A stretch of 33,296 nucleotides of DNA from an uncultured Eubacterium sp. (GCF_945980375.1 NZ_CAMFQO010000019.1:1-33296); one strand, 5' to 3'; positions 25,526-33,246 are shown, counted from the first letter of the stretch. Numbers and translations: made by a program. The notes: generated by a model not told the origin, from the letters alone.

Positions 25526-25724
25526 GTTTGAGTAAATATGTTTATAGTCATCAATAAAAAAGTGTTTACAGAAACGTTTTCTTCAATTTCAACGCTTATT
25601 TCTGTAGAAAAAATAATATCTTCGGCCGTCTCTTTTCGATCGAAAGGCAAATGATTGTTTTTAAAAAACGCTGAACTAACTTTTCGTTATATTCAGAAAC
25701 AGATAAAGAATTGGTGTTACTCAA
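25465..25724 (-). pseudogene. Small ORF with strong ribosome binding site, frame broken at a T6A run
   Basis: Perfect AAGGAGG (25734-25740) sits 9 nt before TTG 25722-25724. The zero frame gives MSNTNSLSVSEYNEKLVQRF and stops at 25596-25598 after 42 aa. At 25662-25668 the heptamer T_TTT_TTA lies in the phase used for -1 slippage; moving to -1 there opens a longer frame (NNHLPFDRKETAED, then IEENVSVN) to 25465, which is more protein-like in composition than the basic, hydrophobic zero-frame tail. That frame runs into the palindromic repeat, so the original 3' end seems replaced. I do not recognise the protein. Most likely it is a decayed gene; programmed frameshifting or an assembly indel are alternatives. 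Confidence 0.45.
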
Positions 25725-25778
25725 AAGTATCAACCTCCTTCTGGATATTAATACTGCATTTTTGACAAAAAAGACATT

Positions 25779-27317
25779 TTATCTATATTTTCTGATAATA
25801 GTGTTAAGCATTTTAACATCCTTCGATGTCGATATTGATTTTGTGTTTTTATATTCAATCAAGGCAGCCGGAATAGAAAAAGTTTTATGTGCCCAACCAA
25901 TAAAATATCCGCTTGACGTTCCATATTGGTTATTCAGGGTTTTCCTTAATCCTAAATTACTCTTTATTATTCTGTTAAGAGTAGACGTCCCAATACTTTC
26001 GTTTAACCATCCGTGAAAATCCAAACAAATATTAGGCTTTTCTTTCTTTGTAAAATTTCTTAACGCTCTACTCTCTTTTGCTTTGAACGCAATAAAATCT
26101 CTATTCATATCAATATGCTTGGAAGTGCATCTGCCAAAAGCAGTACTTCCGGATCTTTTATTATTTTTACCATCGATAGTTCCATCCGGGTTAGCACAAG
26201 GTATTATAACCAATCGATAATTATTCAGAAGATTAGAATTATTAGCATAATACTTTATTAAAGCATTAGCTTCTGCAACTAACAACTTACCATCTTTAGA
26301 ATAAGAATCCTCAAAACCATGAATAGCGAAATTCATAAATAATGTCTTTTTATATTTATTGTTTTTCGATTTATTATAAATTTCATACGCTTCTAATGGC
26401 TTACCCATTGCAGAGGTACCATATTGTTTTCTGATTACATTGGAATAATCATACGCTATTTGCGCAGATTCTCGATTTAAAACCAATGCATTGTCTGTAA
26501 CACGAATTGTACATTTAGTTGTAGAACTATGAGTAGATATAGTTAAAGTGGTGTCCCCTTTTTTTAATCCGGTAATTATTCCATTTGAAGAAATTTTGGC
26601 AATTTTAGTATTGGCAATTTTTAAAGTAACTTTACTAGAATATGTATTAGAAGGAAATGTATAATTTACCTTATGAGTAGATGTGCCTAATTGTATATAA
26701 TGAGTTGCTGCAACATTAACTTTTGACGGTGCATTTTTTACAGTAACCTTACAATTAACAGTTTTATTATATGTTGAAAAGATAATATTAGCCGTACCCG
26801 CAGATAAAGCTTTCACGTTTCCATTCGAATCGACTGTTGCAATTTTTGAATTAGAAGAAGTGAATATTTTTTTACAAGAAACACCACCATTTAAATTAGG
26901 TGTTATTTTGAAGTTTTCACCCACACCTACCGTAATCGAAGTTTTATTAAGTGTAATTGTAGATGGTCCGTTTTTTACTGTATATGTAAGTTCACATACT
27001 TTTTCTAAATAAGATGATGCAATATCGTCATCTGTGCTAATAGACTCATCATAAAAATAAATTTCTAAATGTCCCGTGCCGCAAGCCACACCTGTTAGTG
27101 TGTTTTTTTCAGTATCTACAACACCAATGTTTGTATCTGAATTTCTGTACTCTATATTATAAGAGTCATTGTTTAATTCAGGGAAAAATTCTGAAAGTTC
27201 TATTGTCTCATTTACTCCAATTGTTACATCTGTATTACCTGTATTTGCATAAGCCTGGGATGTGGGTATAAAAAATGCAACACACATTAAAATAAAAATT
27301 AAAATATTTTTTTTCAA
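25779..27317 (-). CDS. Secreted M14-family zinc carboxypeptidase with Big2-type Ig domains
   Basis: A 512-aa exported protein. The signal peptide is residues 1-25 (MKKNILIFILMCVAFFIPTS, cleavage near AYA-N). Two or three bacterial Ig-like group 2 repeats (about 30-115, 118-195, 200-275) carry SNGNVKALSAGTANI and SNGIITGLKKGDTTL motifs. The M14 domain (about 285-512) has zinc ligands His333 and Glu336 (HGFE) and His435 (FHGW), substrate-binding NPDG (376-379) and NRDF (405-408), and the catalytic Glu488 in LIEYKN. It probably trims peptides or cell-wall stem peptides outside the cell, with the Ig domains as spacer or wall contact. The start is TTG with GGGAG upstream. It lies 43 bp after nrdD with no terminator between, and is AT-richer than that gene. 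Confidence 0.9.
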   Translation of the reverse strand: MKKNILIFILMCVAFFIPTSQAYANTGNTDVTIGVNETIELSEFFPELNNDSYNIEYRNSDTNIGVVDTEKNTLTGVACGTGHLEIYFYDESISTDDDIASSYLEKVCELTYTVKNGPSTITLNKTSITVGVGENFKITPNLNGGVSCKKIFTSSNSKIATVDSNGNVKALSAGTANIIFSTYNKTVNCKVTVKNAPSKVNVAATHYIQLGTSTHKVNYTFPSNTYSSKVTLKIANTKIAKISSNGIITGLKKGDTTLTISTHSSTTKCTIRVTDNALVLNRESAQIAYDYSNVIRKQYGTSAMGKPLEAYEIYNKSKNNKYKKTLFMNFAIHGFEDSYSKDGKLLVAEANALIKYYANNSNLLNNYRLVIIPCANPDGTIDGKNNKRSGSTAFGRCTSKHIDMNRDFIAFKAKESRALRNFTKKEKPNICLDFHGWLNESIGTSTLNRIIKSNLGLRKTLNNQYGTSSGYFIGWAHKTFSIPAALIEYKNTKSISTSKDVKMLNTIIRKYR

Positions 27318-27360
27318 CGTACCAACTCCCTTTCACTTCCATTAAAAAATTAAAAAAATA

Positions 27361-29562
27361 TTACAGATGAAGTACTCTGTCCTTAATTTCCTGAGTTCTG
27401 CCCTGATTCCAGAACTGTGTGCCGATATATCCGCAGGTGCGGCGGGCAACATTCATCTTATCCTGATCCTCGTTGCCGCAGTTTGGACATCTCCAAATAA
27501 GCTTGCCGTTTTCGTCCTCAACGATTTTGATTTCGCCGTCGTAGCCGCAGCACTGGCAGTAATCGCTCTTTGTATTGAGCTCTGCGTACATAATGTTCTC
27601 ATAGATAAATTTCATTACCTGAAGCACTGCCGGAATGTTATCCTGCATATTAGGTACCTCAACGTAAGAGATGGCACCGCCCGGAGAAAGAGCCTGGAAT
27701 TCGCTTTCAAACTTAAGCTTTGTAAAGGCATCAATTTCCTCTGCAACGTGAACGTGATATGAATTTGTAATATAATTCTTATCGGTTACACCCTTGATTA
27801 TGCCAAATCTCTTTTGAAGGCACTTTGCAAACTTGTAGGTTGTAGACTCAAGCGGAGTGCCGTAAATTGAGAAATCAATATTTGTTTGAGCCTTCCACTT
27901 TGCACAGGCATCATTCATATACTGCATAACGCTGAGAGCAAATTCCTTACCCCCGTCGGCATCTGTATGTGATTTGCCTGTCATATACTTTGTACATTCG
28001 TAAAGACCTGCGTAGCCGAGAGAAATTGTTGAATATCCGTCATACAGCAATCTGTCAATAGGCTCGCCCTTGTCAAGTCTTGCAAGAGCACCGTGCTGCC
28101 ACAAAATAGGAGCCGCATCGGAAAGTGTGCCCTTAAGTCTGTTGTGACGGCACATCAAAGCACGGTAGCAAAGCTCAAGTCTTTCATCAAATATCTGCCA
28201 GAACTTTGTAACATCACCGCCTGAGGTGCATGCAATATCAACAAGGTTAATGGTAACGACGCCCTGATTGAATCTGCCGTAATATTTCTTTTTGCCCTCT
28301 TGGTAGTTCTTTGCTCTTGCGATGTTGCCCACACCTGCCTCGGTAAATCTGTCAGGAGTGAGGAATGAGCGACAGCCCATAGGTGTGTATACATCACCCT
28401 TGAGGTTGAGCATAACCTTTTCGCTTACATAGTCGGGTACAAGACGCTTTGCAGTACACTTTGCAGCAAGCTCTGTAAGATAGTAATACGGAGAATCCTC
28501 TGTGATGTTGTCACTTTCCAAAACATAGATAAGCTTCGGAAATGCAGGAGTAATCCATACACCCTTCTCGTTTTTAACACCCTTAATTCTCTGCTTAAGG
28601 GTTTCCTCAATAATGAGAGCAAGGTCCTTCTTTTCCTGCTCGGTCTTTGCCTCATTAAGATACATAAACACTGTTACAAAAGGAGCCTGTCCGTTTGTTG
28701 TAAGAAGTGTTACAACCTGATACTGAATGGTTTGAACGCCTCTTGCAACCTCGTCACGAAGACGGCGCTCGGTGATTTTTGTGAGCTTTTCCTCGGTTAG
28801 CTCGCCGCCGAAGTCCTTTGCCTCCTCAAGCACCTGTGCACGAATCTTATCTCTGCTGATTTGAACAAACGGTGCAAGATGAGTAAGTGAAATTGACTGA
28901 CCGCCGTACTGTGATGATGCAACCTGTGCAATAATCTGTGTTGCAATGTTGCAGGCTGTTGAAAAGCTGTGCGGCTTTTCTATCATAGTATCGGAAATAA
29001 CTGTTCCGTTTTGGAGCATATCCTCAAGGTTTACAAGGTCGCAGTTGTGCATATGCTGTGCAAAATAGTCTGCATCGTGAAAATGGATAAGACCGTTCTC
29101 GTGAGCCTCTACAATATCCTCCGGCAACAGAATTCTCTTTGTAATATCCTTTGATACCTCGCCTGCCATATAGTCACGCTGAACAGAATTGACAGTTGGA
29201 TTCTTGTTTGAGTTCTCCTGCTTAACCTCTTCGTTATTACACTCGATAAGAGAAAGGATTTGGTTGTCGGTGGTGTTTGCCTTACGAACAAGGGAACGGG
29301 TATAGCGGTACTTAACATAACGCTTTGCAACCTCAAACGCACCCTGTGCCATAATTTGATCCTCGACAATATCCTGAATCTCCTCTACCGAAAGAGCACG
29401 GTTTGCCTTGCTGATTTTGAACTCAACAAACTCTGCTATATCATTAATCTGTCCCTGTGAAAGCTCCTTCTTCTCGCAGGCAGCATTTGCCTTTGATACG
29501 GCAACGATAATTTTATTTATGTCAAATGTAGCTTCCGAGCCGTTTCTCTTAATAATGTTCAT
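27361..29562 (-). CDS. nrdD: Anaerobic (class III) ribonucleoside-triphosphate reductase
   Basis: A 733-aa protein, full length for NrdD. The N-terminal ATP-cone (residues 1-90, IIKRNGSEATFDINKI) provides allosteric control by ATP/dATP. The catalytic barrel includes NLVDIACTSGGDVTKFWQIF. The C-terminal zinc site is YCQCCGYDG...WRCPNCGN, and the glycyl-radical loop is RTCGYIGTQFWNQG near 708-721. It reduces ribonucleoside triphosphates to deoxy forms without oxygen, using a glycyl radical made by the activase NrdG. nrdG is usually adjacent but is not downstream here. The promoter region carries NrdR-like boxes. Confidence 0.97.
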   Translation of the reverse strand: MNIIKRNGSEATFDINKIIVAVSKANAACEKKELSQGQINDIAEFVEFKISKANRALSVEEIQDIVEDQIMAQGAFEVAKRYVKYRYTRSLVRKANTTDNQILSLIECNNEEVKQENSNKNPTVNSVQRDYMAGEVSKDITKRILLPEDIVEAHENGLIHFHDADYFAQHMHNCDLVNLEDMLQNGTVISDTMIEKPHSFSTACNIATQIIAQVASSQYGGQSISLTHLAPFVQISRDKIRAQVLEEAKDFGGELTEEKLTKITERRLRDEVARGVQTIQYQVVTLLTTNGQAPFVTVFMYLNEAKTEQEKKDLALIIEETLKQRIKGVKNEKGVWITPAFPKLIYVLESDNITEDSPYYYLTELAAKCTAKRLVPDYVSEKVMLNLKGDVYTPMGCRSFLTPDRFTEAGVGNIARAKNYQEGKKKYYGRFNQGVVTINLVDIACTSGGDVTKFWQIFDERLELCYRALMCRHNRLKGTLSDAAPILWQHGALARLDKGEPIDRLLYDGYSTISLGYAGLYECTKYMTGKSHTDADGGKEFALSVMQYMNDACAKWKAQTNIDFSIYGTPLESTTYKFAKCLQKRFGIIKGVTDKNYITNSYHVHVAEEIDAFTKLKFESEFQALSPGGAISYVEVPNMQDNIPAVLQVMKFIYENIMYAELNTKSDYCQCCGYDGEIKIVEDENGKLIWRCPNCGNEDQDKMNVARRTCGYIGTQFWNQGRTQEIKDRVLHL

Positions 29563-29631
29563 AAGTTTTCCCCTTCTAAAAAAATAACCGATTGTTACGA
29601 ATCTGTAACCTTTTCATCATTGACCTTTTAC

Positions 29632-29660
29632 ATAATATCAAAACATTGTGGCTGTGTCAA
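29632..29660 (-). promoter_or_regulatory. nrdD: nrdD promoter
   Basis: On the minus strand perfect TTGACA (29655-29660), a 17-bp spacer and TATTAT (29632-29637) with TGA before it (extended -10). The leader is about 65 nt. Confidence 0.85.
29636..29651 (-). promoter_or_regulatory. NrdR-box-like site 1 (promoter spacer)
   Basis: CCACAATGTTTTGATA matches the known NrdR consensus acaCwAtATaTwGtgt at about 10 of 16 positions, 8 of 10 in the core. It lies within the promoter spacer and overlaps the -10, where binding would block RNA polymerase. Confidence 0.5.
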
Positions 29661-29677
29661 TAGAAAAATTGAAAAAA

Positions 29678-29693
29678 ATACAACATATTGTGC
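29678..29693 (-). promoter_or_regulatory. NrdR-box-like site 2
   Basis: GCACAATATGTTGTAT matches the NrdR consensus at about 13 of 16 positions. Its centre is 42 bp, four helical turns, from site 1, as expected for tandem boxes bound cooperatively on one face of the DNA. Confidence 0.65.
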
Positions 29694-29836
29694 CTTTTCT
29701 TGAGATTGTAATATTTTTATACGAAATGTAGTTATGTAAAAAACTGCAAAACGCCCATATTCTGCACTATGCCATTACCCTGTCAAAAGGTATATATTAC
29801 AAATTGTAAACAGTTTGCGTGTGTTAAATAATCCAC

Positions 29837-29865
29837 TTGAAAAATACTATAATATGTTTTAATAT
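29837..29865 (+). promoter_or_regulatory. Promoter of the two-component operon
   Basis: TTGAAA (29837-29842), a 17-bp spacer and TAATAT (29860-29865), about 28 bp before the kinase ATG. A perfect TATAAT at 29848-29853 has no matching -35 box and is considered secondary. Confidence 0.5.
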
Positions 29866-29893
29866 ATATGTAGGCTACCCACGAGGTGAATAT

Positions 29894-31396
29894 ATGAAAA
29901 AAACAAAAAATCTTAACATAGCATCAAGAATTGCGATTGCAACGCTTTCAAGCATTGCCACATCCATAATTATGATTACGGTGGTAGTGCTTGTTTTTCG
30001 TTCATTGCTTCCTGACATATACGGCATAGCAAGAGTTGAATCAAACAGCTATTCTCTGCTCAACCAAATGCAATGGGCACAAACCATAAGCAGCATCAAC
30101 CGTGAGCTTACGGACAACACATCTGATGAAGCAAAGCAAAAGGACCTTAGGGGAATAACAAGACCAATCGACGAATTAGGCTCAAAAATATATATAACAA
30201 AAGACGGTGAGCTGTTTTACTCAAACACTGACAAATCTGCCATTGACGCAGAGCTGCACGAATTGGCACCTAATCTTAAGGACGACAACATCATTCTTTT
30301 CGGTGAAAACGGCTTGGTTGTTCAATCTCACACCGATAGCGACAACGGCTCATATATGATAAACATCACAAATACAGGCTACACGGTTGCAGACTCCTCA
30401 ATGCAAAGCACCTTAAAATCCTTTAAGGCGTTTTTCACAGGGCGTTCGGGATTTATAATATTTATGGCGCTGTTCATTATACTTATATCTAACCTGATTA
30501 TGTCAGTCATAGCGTCCAGAACGATAACGGCTCCGATCAAAAAGCTGTCTGACGGCGCAAACGAAATTGCAGGCGGTAACCTTGACTATCATATAGATTA
30601 CGACTCTACAAACGAAATCGGCACAACTGTTAAATCCATAAACGATATGACCGAAAAACTGAAAAATCTTATGCAAACCAAGGAGGAAATTGAGCAATCC
30701 CGCAAGGAAATGACCGCCGGAATTGCCCACGACCTCAGAACTCCGCTGACATCAATCAAGGGATATGTTGAGGGCCTGATGGACGGAATTGCAAATACTC
30801 CGGAAAAGCAGGAGCGCTACCTCAACACAATTTATTCATCTGCAAAGGATATGGAAAATCTGCTTGATGAGCTGTTAACTCTATCAAGATTTGAGGAGGG
30901 CAAAATCAAGCTTGAGCAAATCAGAATTGACATTGTACAGTTTTTGAGAGAATATCTTAACGAAAGACCGCAGGATAACAGGGCTGTAATAACATTCACT
31001 CCTCCAAGCTACAAGGGAAGCCTTGATGTAATGCTTGACCCCAACAGATTTTCACGAGTGCTAAACAACATTATTTCCAACGCTATCAAATATTCATCAA
31101 CCGCCCGCAAGCCAAGGATTGACATAAGCCTTGAGGTTTACGACAAGTCGGTAATCATTGCCCTTAAGGACAACGGCATTGGCATCAGCGATGAAAACCT
31201 GAAGCACATTTTTGAATCCTTCTACCGTGCAGATCAGGCGCGTACAAGGGTACAGGACGGCTCGGGGCTCGGGCTTGCCGTTTGCAAGGAAATAGTCGAG
31301 TTGCACAACGGTCACATATGGGCAACAAGTAAGGAGGGCAGCGGAACAACAATGATGATTTCGCTGCAACGATATAACGGAGAGGACACAAAATGA
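29894..31396 (+). CDS. Membrane sensor histidine kinase
   Basis: A 500-aa kinase. The start is ATG 29894 behind GAGGTGAATAT; upstream in-frame codons cross the promoter. TM1 lies at about 9-36, an extracytoplasmic sensor domain of about 150 residues follows, TM2 is at 187-209 and a HAMP linker at 210-262. HisKA has phospho-acceptor His279 in AGIAHDLRTPLTS, and the HATPase_c domain has NNIISNAIKYS (N box), DNGIGIS (G1) and GSGLGLAVCKE (G2). It senses an unknown external signal and phosphorylates the response regulator encoded next, whose ATG overlaps its stop by 4 bp. The target is unknown; the following gene is a broken ldh. Confidence 0.95.
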   Translation: MKKTKNLNIASRIAIATLSSIATSIIMITVVVLVFRSLLPDIYGIARVESNSYSLLNQMQWAQTISSINRELTDNTSDEAKQKDLRGITRPIDELGSKIYITKDGELFYSNTDKSAIDAELHELAPNLKDDNIILFGENGLVVQSHTDSDNGSYMINITNTGYTVADSSMQSTLKSFKAFFTGRSGFIIFMALFIILISNLIMSVIASRTITAPIKKLSDGANEIAGGNLDYHIDYDSTNEIGTTVKSINDMTEKLKNLMQTKEEIEQSRKEMTAGIAHDLRTPLTSIKGYVEGLMDGIANTPEKQERYLNTIYSSAKDMENLLDELLTLSRFEEGKIKLEQIRIDIVQFLREYLNERPQDNRAVITFTPPSYKGSLDVMLDPNRFSRVLNNIISNAIKYSSTARKPRIDISLEVYDKSVIIALKDNGIGISDENLKHIFESFYRADQARTRVQDGSGLGLAVCKEIVELHNGHIWATSKEGSGTTMMISLQRYNGEDTK

Positions 31397-32085
31397 GTAA
31401 AAAAATATTAATTATAGAAGACGACGAAAACATCATTTGCCTTGAACGAGATTATCTTGAGGCACACGGCTTTGAGGTGCTTTGTGCGAACGACGGCATA
31501 AGAGGTCTTGAGATAGCAAAAAGCGTAAACATCTCTCTCGTGCTTCTTGACATTATGCTTCCGTCGCTTAACGGGCTTGAGGTGTGCAAAAGGATAAGAG
31601 AATTCAGCAACATTCCTATCCTGCTTGTAAGTGCCAAAAAGGATGAATTTGACAAAATCAACGGTCTTGGCTTCGGTGCAGACGATTACATAGTTAAGCC
31701 GTTCAGTCCGTCAGAGCTTGTTGCAAGAGTAATTGCACACATCAACAGATACGAGAGGCTGACAAACGCCGACGCTAAGCCTGCCGAGGTATTGGAAATA
31801 AATGATCTTAAAATCGACAAAAAATCCCGACGCATATTCTTCAAGGATACGGAAATCACCTTTACTAACAAGGAATTTGATCTGCTGACTACCTTGGCTG
31901 AAAACCCCGACACCGTATTTACAAAGGACGAGCTGTTAAGCGAAATTTGGAATTATGACTCTATGGGCGACACATCAACCGTCACCGTACATATTAACAG
32001 AGTAAGAGAAAAGCTCTCCGCCATAGACAAGGATATGGAATATATCAACACGGTTTGGGGCAAGGGATACAGATTTAACAAATAA
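31393..32085 (+). CDS. OmpR/PhoB-family response regulator
   Basis: A 230-aa regulator. The receiver domain (1-120) has acidic EDDE (9-12), phospho-acceptor Asp53 in LLDIMLPS, LVSAK and IVKPFSPSE. A winged-helix DNA-binding domain (about 133-230) has FTNKEFDLLTTL, TSTVTVHINRVREKL and WGKGYRF. It is translationally coupled to the kinase (ATGA overlap) and acts as its output, binding DNA as a dimer after phosphorylation. Target promoters are unknown; the palindrome at 29797-29809 near the operon's own promoter is one candidate for autoregulation. Confidence 0.96.
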   Translation: MSKKILIIEDDENIICLERDYLEAHGFEVLCANDGIRGLEIAKSVNISLVLLDIMLPSLNGLEVCKRIREFSNIPILLVSAKKDEFDKINGLGFGADDYIVKPFSPSELVARVIAHINRYERLTNADAKPAEVLEINDLKIDKKSRRIFFKDTEITFTNKEFDLLTTLAENPDTVFTKDELLSEIWNYDSMGDTSTVTVHINRVREKLSAIDKDMEYINTVWGKGYRFNK

Positions 32086-32104
32086 AGCCGAACGGAGAAT
32101 GGAT

Positions 32105-32347
32105 ATGGAAAAACGAAAGGTTGTAATTATCGGTGCAGGTCACGTCGGCTCTCACGTGGCTATGGCTCTTTGCTTTCAGGGCACGGTTGACGAAATCGTA
32201 CTGATTGATAAGGACGAGGACAAGGCAAGGGCAAACTGCCTTGACATTGCGGACGCCTGCCTCTTTTTAGGCACAACAACTAAAATCAAGGTTGGAAATT
32301 ACGAGGATTGCAGGAGCAAAAGGCGAAAAACGCCAAAGGCGGCTTAG
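32105..32347 (+). pseudogene. ldh: L-lactate dehydrogenase remnant, N-terminal 70 residues
   Basis: The frame starts MEKRKVVIIGAGHVGSHVA at ATG 32105 (GGAG 7 nt upstream). It matches LDH through the Rossmann GAGHVGS motif, VLIDKDEDKARANCLDIADA and TKIKVGNYEDC, ending near 32315. It then reads RSKRRKTPKAA and stops at 32345-32347 inside a hairpin. A functional LDH needs about 315 residues with the catalytic His and Arg, all absent. The break coincides with a run of small hairpins and a palindromic repeat. It lies 19 bp after the response regulator and was probably once its operon partner or target. A repeat-driven misassembly is the other explanation. Confidence 0.85.
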
Positions 32348-32369
32348 ATTCGATGTCTAAGCCGCTTTT
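32339..32369 (+). terminator. Hairpin at the ldh break, terminator-like
   Basis: A 10-bp perfect stem GCGGCTTAGA/TCTAAGCCGC (32339-32348 with 32356-32365, 7-nt loop) followed by TTTTA. The premature stop of the ldh remnant is within its 5' arm. It probably ends two-component transcription. A small GGCG/CGCC stem precedes it at 32322-32334. Confidence 0.6.
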
Positions 32370-32370
32370 A

Positions 32371-32425
32371 CAATCCCTCCGAGTGCGACAAATCGCACCC
32401 ACCTCCCTTTACACAAGTGAGGCTC
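32371..32425. repeat. Palindromic intergenic repeat, copy B
   Basis: The sequence reads CAATCCCTCCGA, an inner hairpin GTGCGA-CAAA-TCGCAC (32383-32398), then CCACCTCCCTTTACACAAG and TGAGGCTC. It shares part order and edges with copy A (25462-25525) and with a repeat type that I know as common in Ruminococcaceae. It directly follows the truncated ldh. Confidence 0.65.
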
Positions 32426-32480
32426 AAATTGGTTTATTTTAATTTATATGGCGTGTTTCAGCCCACTTTATCGACAGTCT

Positions 32481-32513
32481 AAAGCGGATTGAACGTTGAG
32501 TTCAATCCGCTTT
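32481..32513. terminator. 14-bp perfect hairpin at the gtrA-like gene end
   Basis: AAAGCGGATTGAAC (32481-32494) pairs perfectly with GTTCAATCCGCTTT (32500-32513), loop 5 nt. The stem includes the last codons and stop of the GtrA-like gene on the minus strand. The T-rich side is stronger for plus-strand transcripts (CTTTGTTTATT), so it may act in both directions. Confidence 0.65.
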
Positions 32514-32990
32514 GTTTATTGCATCTCTGAATACTACATATTTATCGTACAGAAATTCCGTAATCATATTGCACGCCATAGTACAGCCAAGAACAATATA
32601 ATTAATTGCCGACACGTCTGCAAACCTTGCCGTAAAGTAGTTGCCAATAATGGTTGACACGGGAGTGAAAACACAATAAAATGCAAGCACCTTAAGCATT
32701 GCGATAGGCACATTGGATGCCGACTTAAAGGTGAACTTACGGTTAAAGGTAAAGTTCCAGAGCACAGACAACAGCAATGCGATAAGATACATCGGTCCGT
32801 ACTCGTTTTGCATAATTTTTGCAAAGGTTGCATTGGCCTGCATCAAGCTTTGAAAAAAGTCAAGCTTAATAACAACCTCATTCATAAAGGTAAAGCTTAC
32901 AACCTGAATTATGCCGGCAGAGGCGGAAAACAGAAAAAATTTTACAAACTGCAAAAATCCGCCGTTGCTTTTTTCTTTTTTATCACTCAT
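32502..32990 (-). CDS. GtrA-like membrane protein
   Basis: A 162-aa protein with four predicted membrane helices (about residues 17-37, 64-82, 96-116 and 125-145). The GtrA-family LLSVLWNFTFNRKFTFKS motif is in the middle and EFLYDKYVVFRD at the end. GtrA proteins are thought to flip undecaprenyl-phosphate-linked sugars or to help glycosylate cell-surface polymers. ATG 32988-32990 is preferred over an upstream GTG because GAGG is well spaced. It starts 15 bp after the stop of a 50-aa basic protein, with which it is probably co-transcribed, from a promoter at 33192-33219. No GT2 partner (GtrB) is adjacent. Confidence 0.85.
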   Translation of the reverse strand: MSDKKEKSNGGFLQFVKFFLFSASAGIIQVVSFTFMNEVVIKLDFFQSLMQANATFAKIMQNEYGPMYLIALLLSVLWNFTFNRKFTFKSASNVPIAMLKVLAFYCVFTPVSTIIGNYFTARFADVSAINYIVLGCTMACNMITEFLYDKYVVFRDAINKAD

Positions 32991-33005
32991 TACCTGCACC
33001 CTCTT

Positions 33006-33158
33006 TTACGGCTTTTTACCGAGAAGCTTAAGCAGCAGCCTTCGCAGCTTTACCGCTACGGTAACAATCTTTGAATGGTACTCTCTGTCCATTCGGCAGA
33101 TATATTCCTTGTCACCGATATTTCTGGTGGTCTTTCTATATAAAACATCGTATTTCAT
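33006..33158 (-). CDS. 50-aa basic protein of unknown function
   Basis: An ORF of 50 codons plus stop from ATG 33156-33158, with AAGGAG 7 nt upstream. It begins MKYDVLYRKTTRNIGDKEYI and ends in a Lys/Arg/Leu amphipathic stretch (KLRRLLLKLLGKK). Its theoretical charge is strongly positive. I do not recognise the family. A consensus-like promoter, a strong ribosome binding site and the 15-bp gap to the gtrA-like gene support it as real. The amphipathic C-terminus could bind membrane or a membrane partner (inference). Confidence 0.7.
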   Translation of the reverse strand: MKYDVLYRKTTRNIGDKEYICRMDREYHSKIVTVAVKLRRLLLKLLGKKP

Positions 33159-33191
33159 GGTAATACTCCTTAGTATACTACACACATTTAT

Positions 33192-33219
33192 ATTATCACA
33201 GTAAATATATAATTGTCAA
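33192..33219 (-). promoter_or_regulatory. Promoter of the 50-aa protein and gtrA-like genes
   Basis: On the minus strand perfect TTGACA (33214-33219), a 16-bp spacer and GATAAT (33192-33197). The leader would be about 25 nt up to the ATG at 33158. Confidence 0.7.
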
Positions 33220-33246
33220 TTATCTCTTTATTTTGTTAAAATAATG

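Larger units (their letters stand above)
29563..29893. other. Divergent control region between nrdD and the two-component system
   Basis: A 331-bp stretch without a gene. It holds the nrdD promoter and NrdR-like sites on one side (29632-29693) and a kinase-gene promoter on the other (29837-29865). Between them lies the imperfect-centre palindrome TTACAAATTGTAA at 29797-29809, which might bind the response regulator or another repressor. I see no RNA gene or ORF in it. Confidence 0.6.

Noticed and set aside
25465-25650. Independent 61-aa gene starting MPFDRKETAED
   Set aside because: It has no ribosome binding site of its own and is better read as the -1 continuation of the ORF that starts at 25724; its C-terminus is translated from a palindromic repeat.
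25662-25668. Definite programmed -1 ribosomal frameshift
   Set aside because: T6A runs are common in AT-rich DNA, no clear downstream stimulatory pseudoknot was identified, and the frame ends in a repeat, so decay is at least as likely. It is kept only as a hypothesis.
29848-29853. TATAAT as the main -10 of the kinase operon
   Set aside because: The hexamer is perfect but the -35 position reads TAAATA; the pair TTGAAA-17-TAATAT is a better complete promoter.
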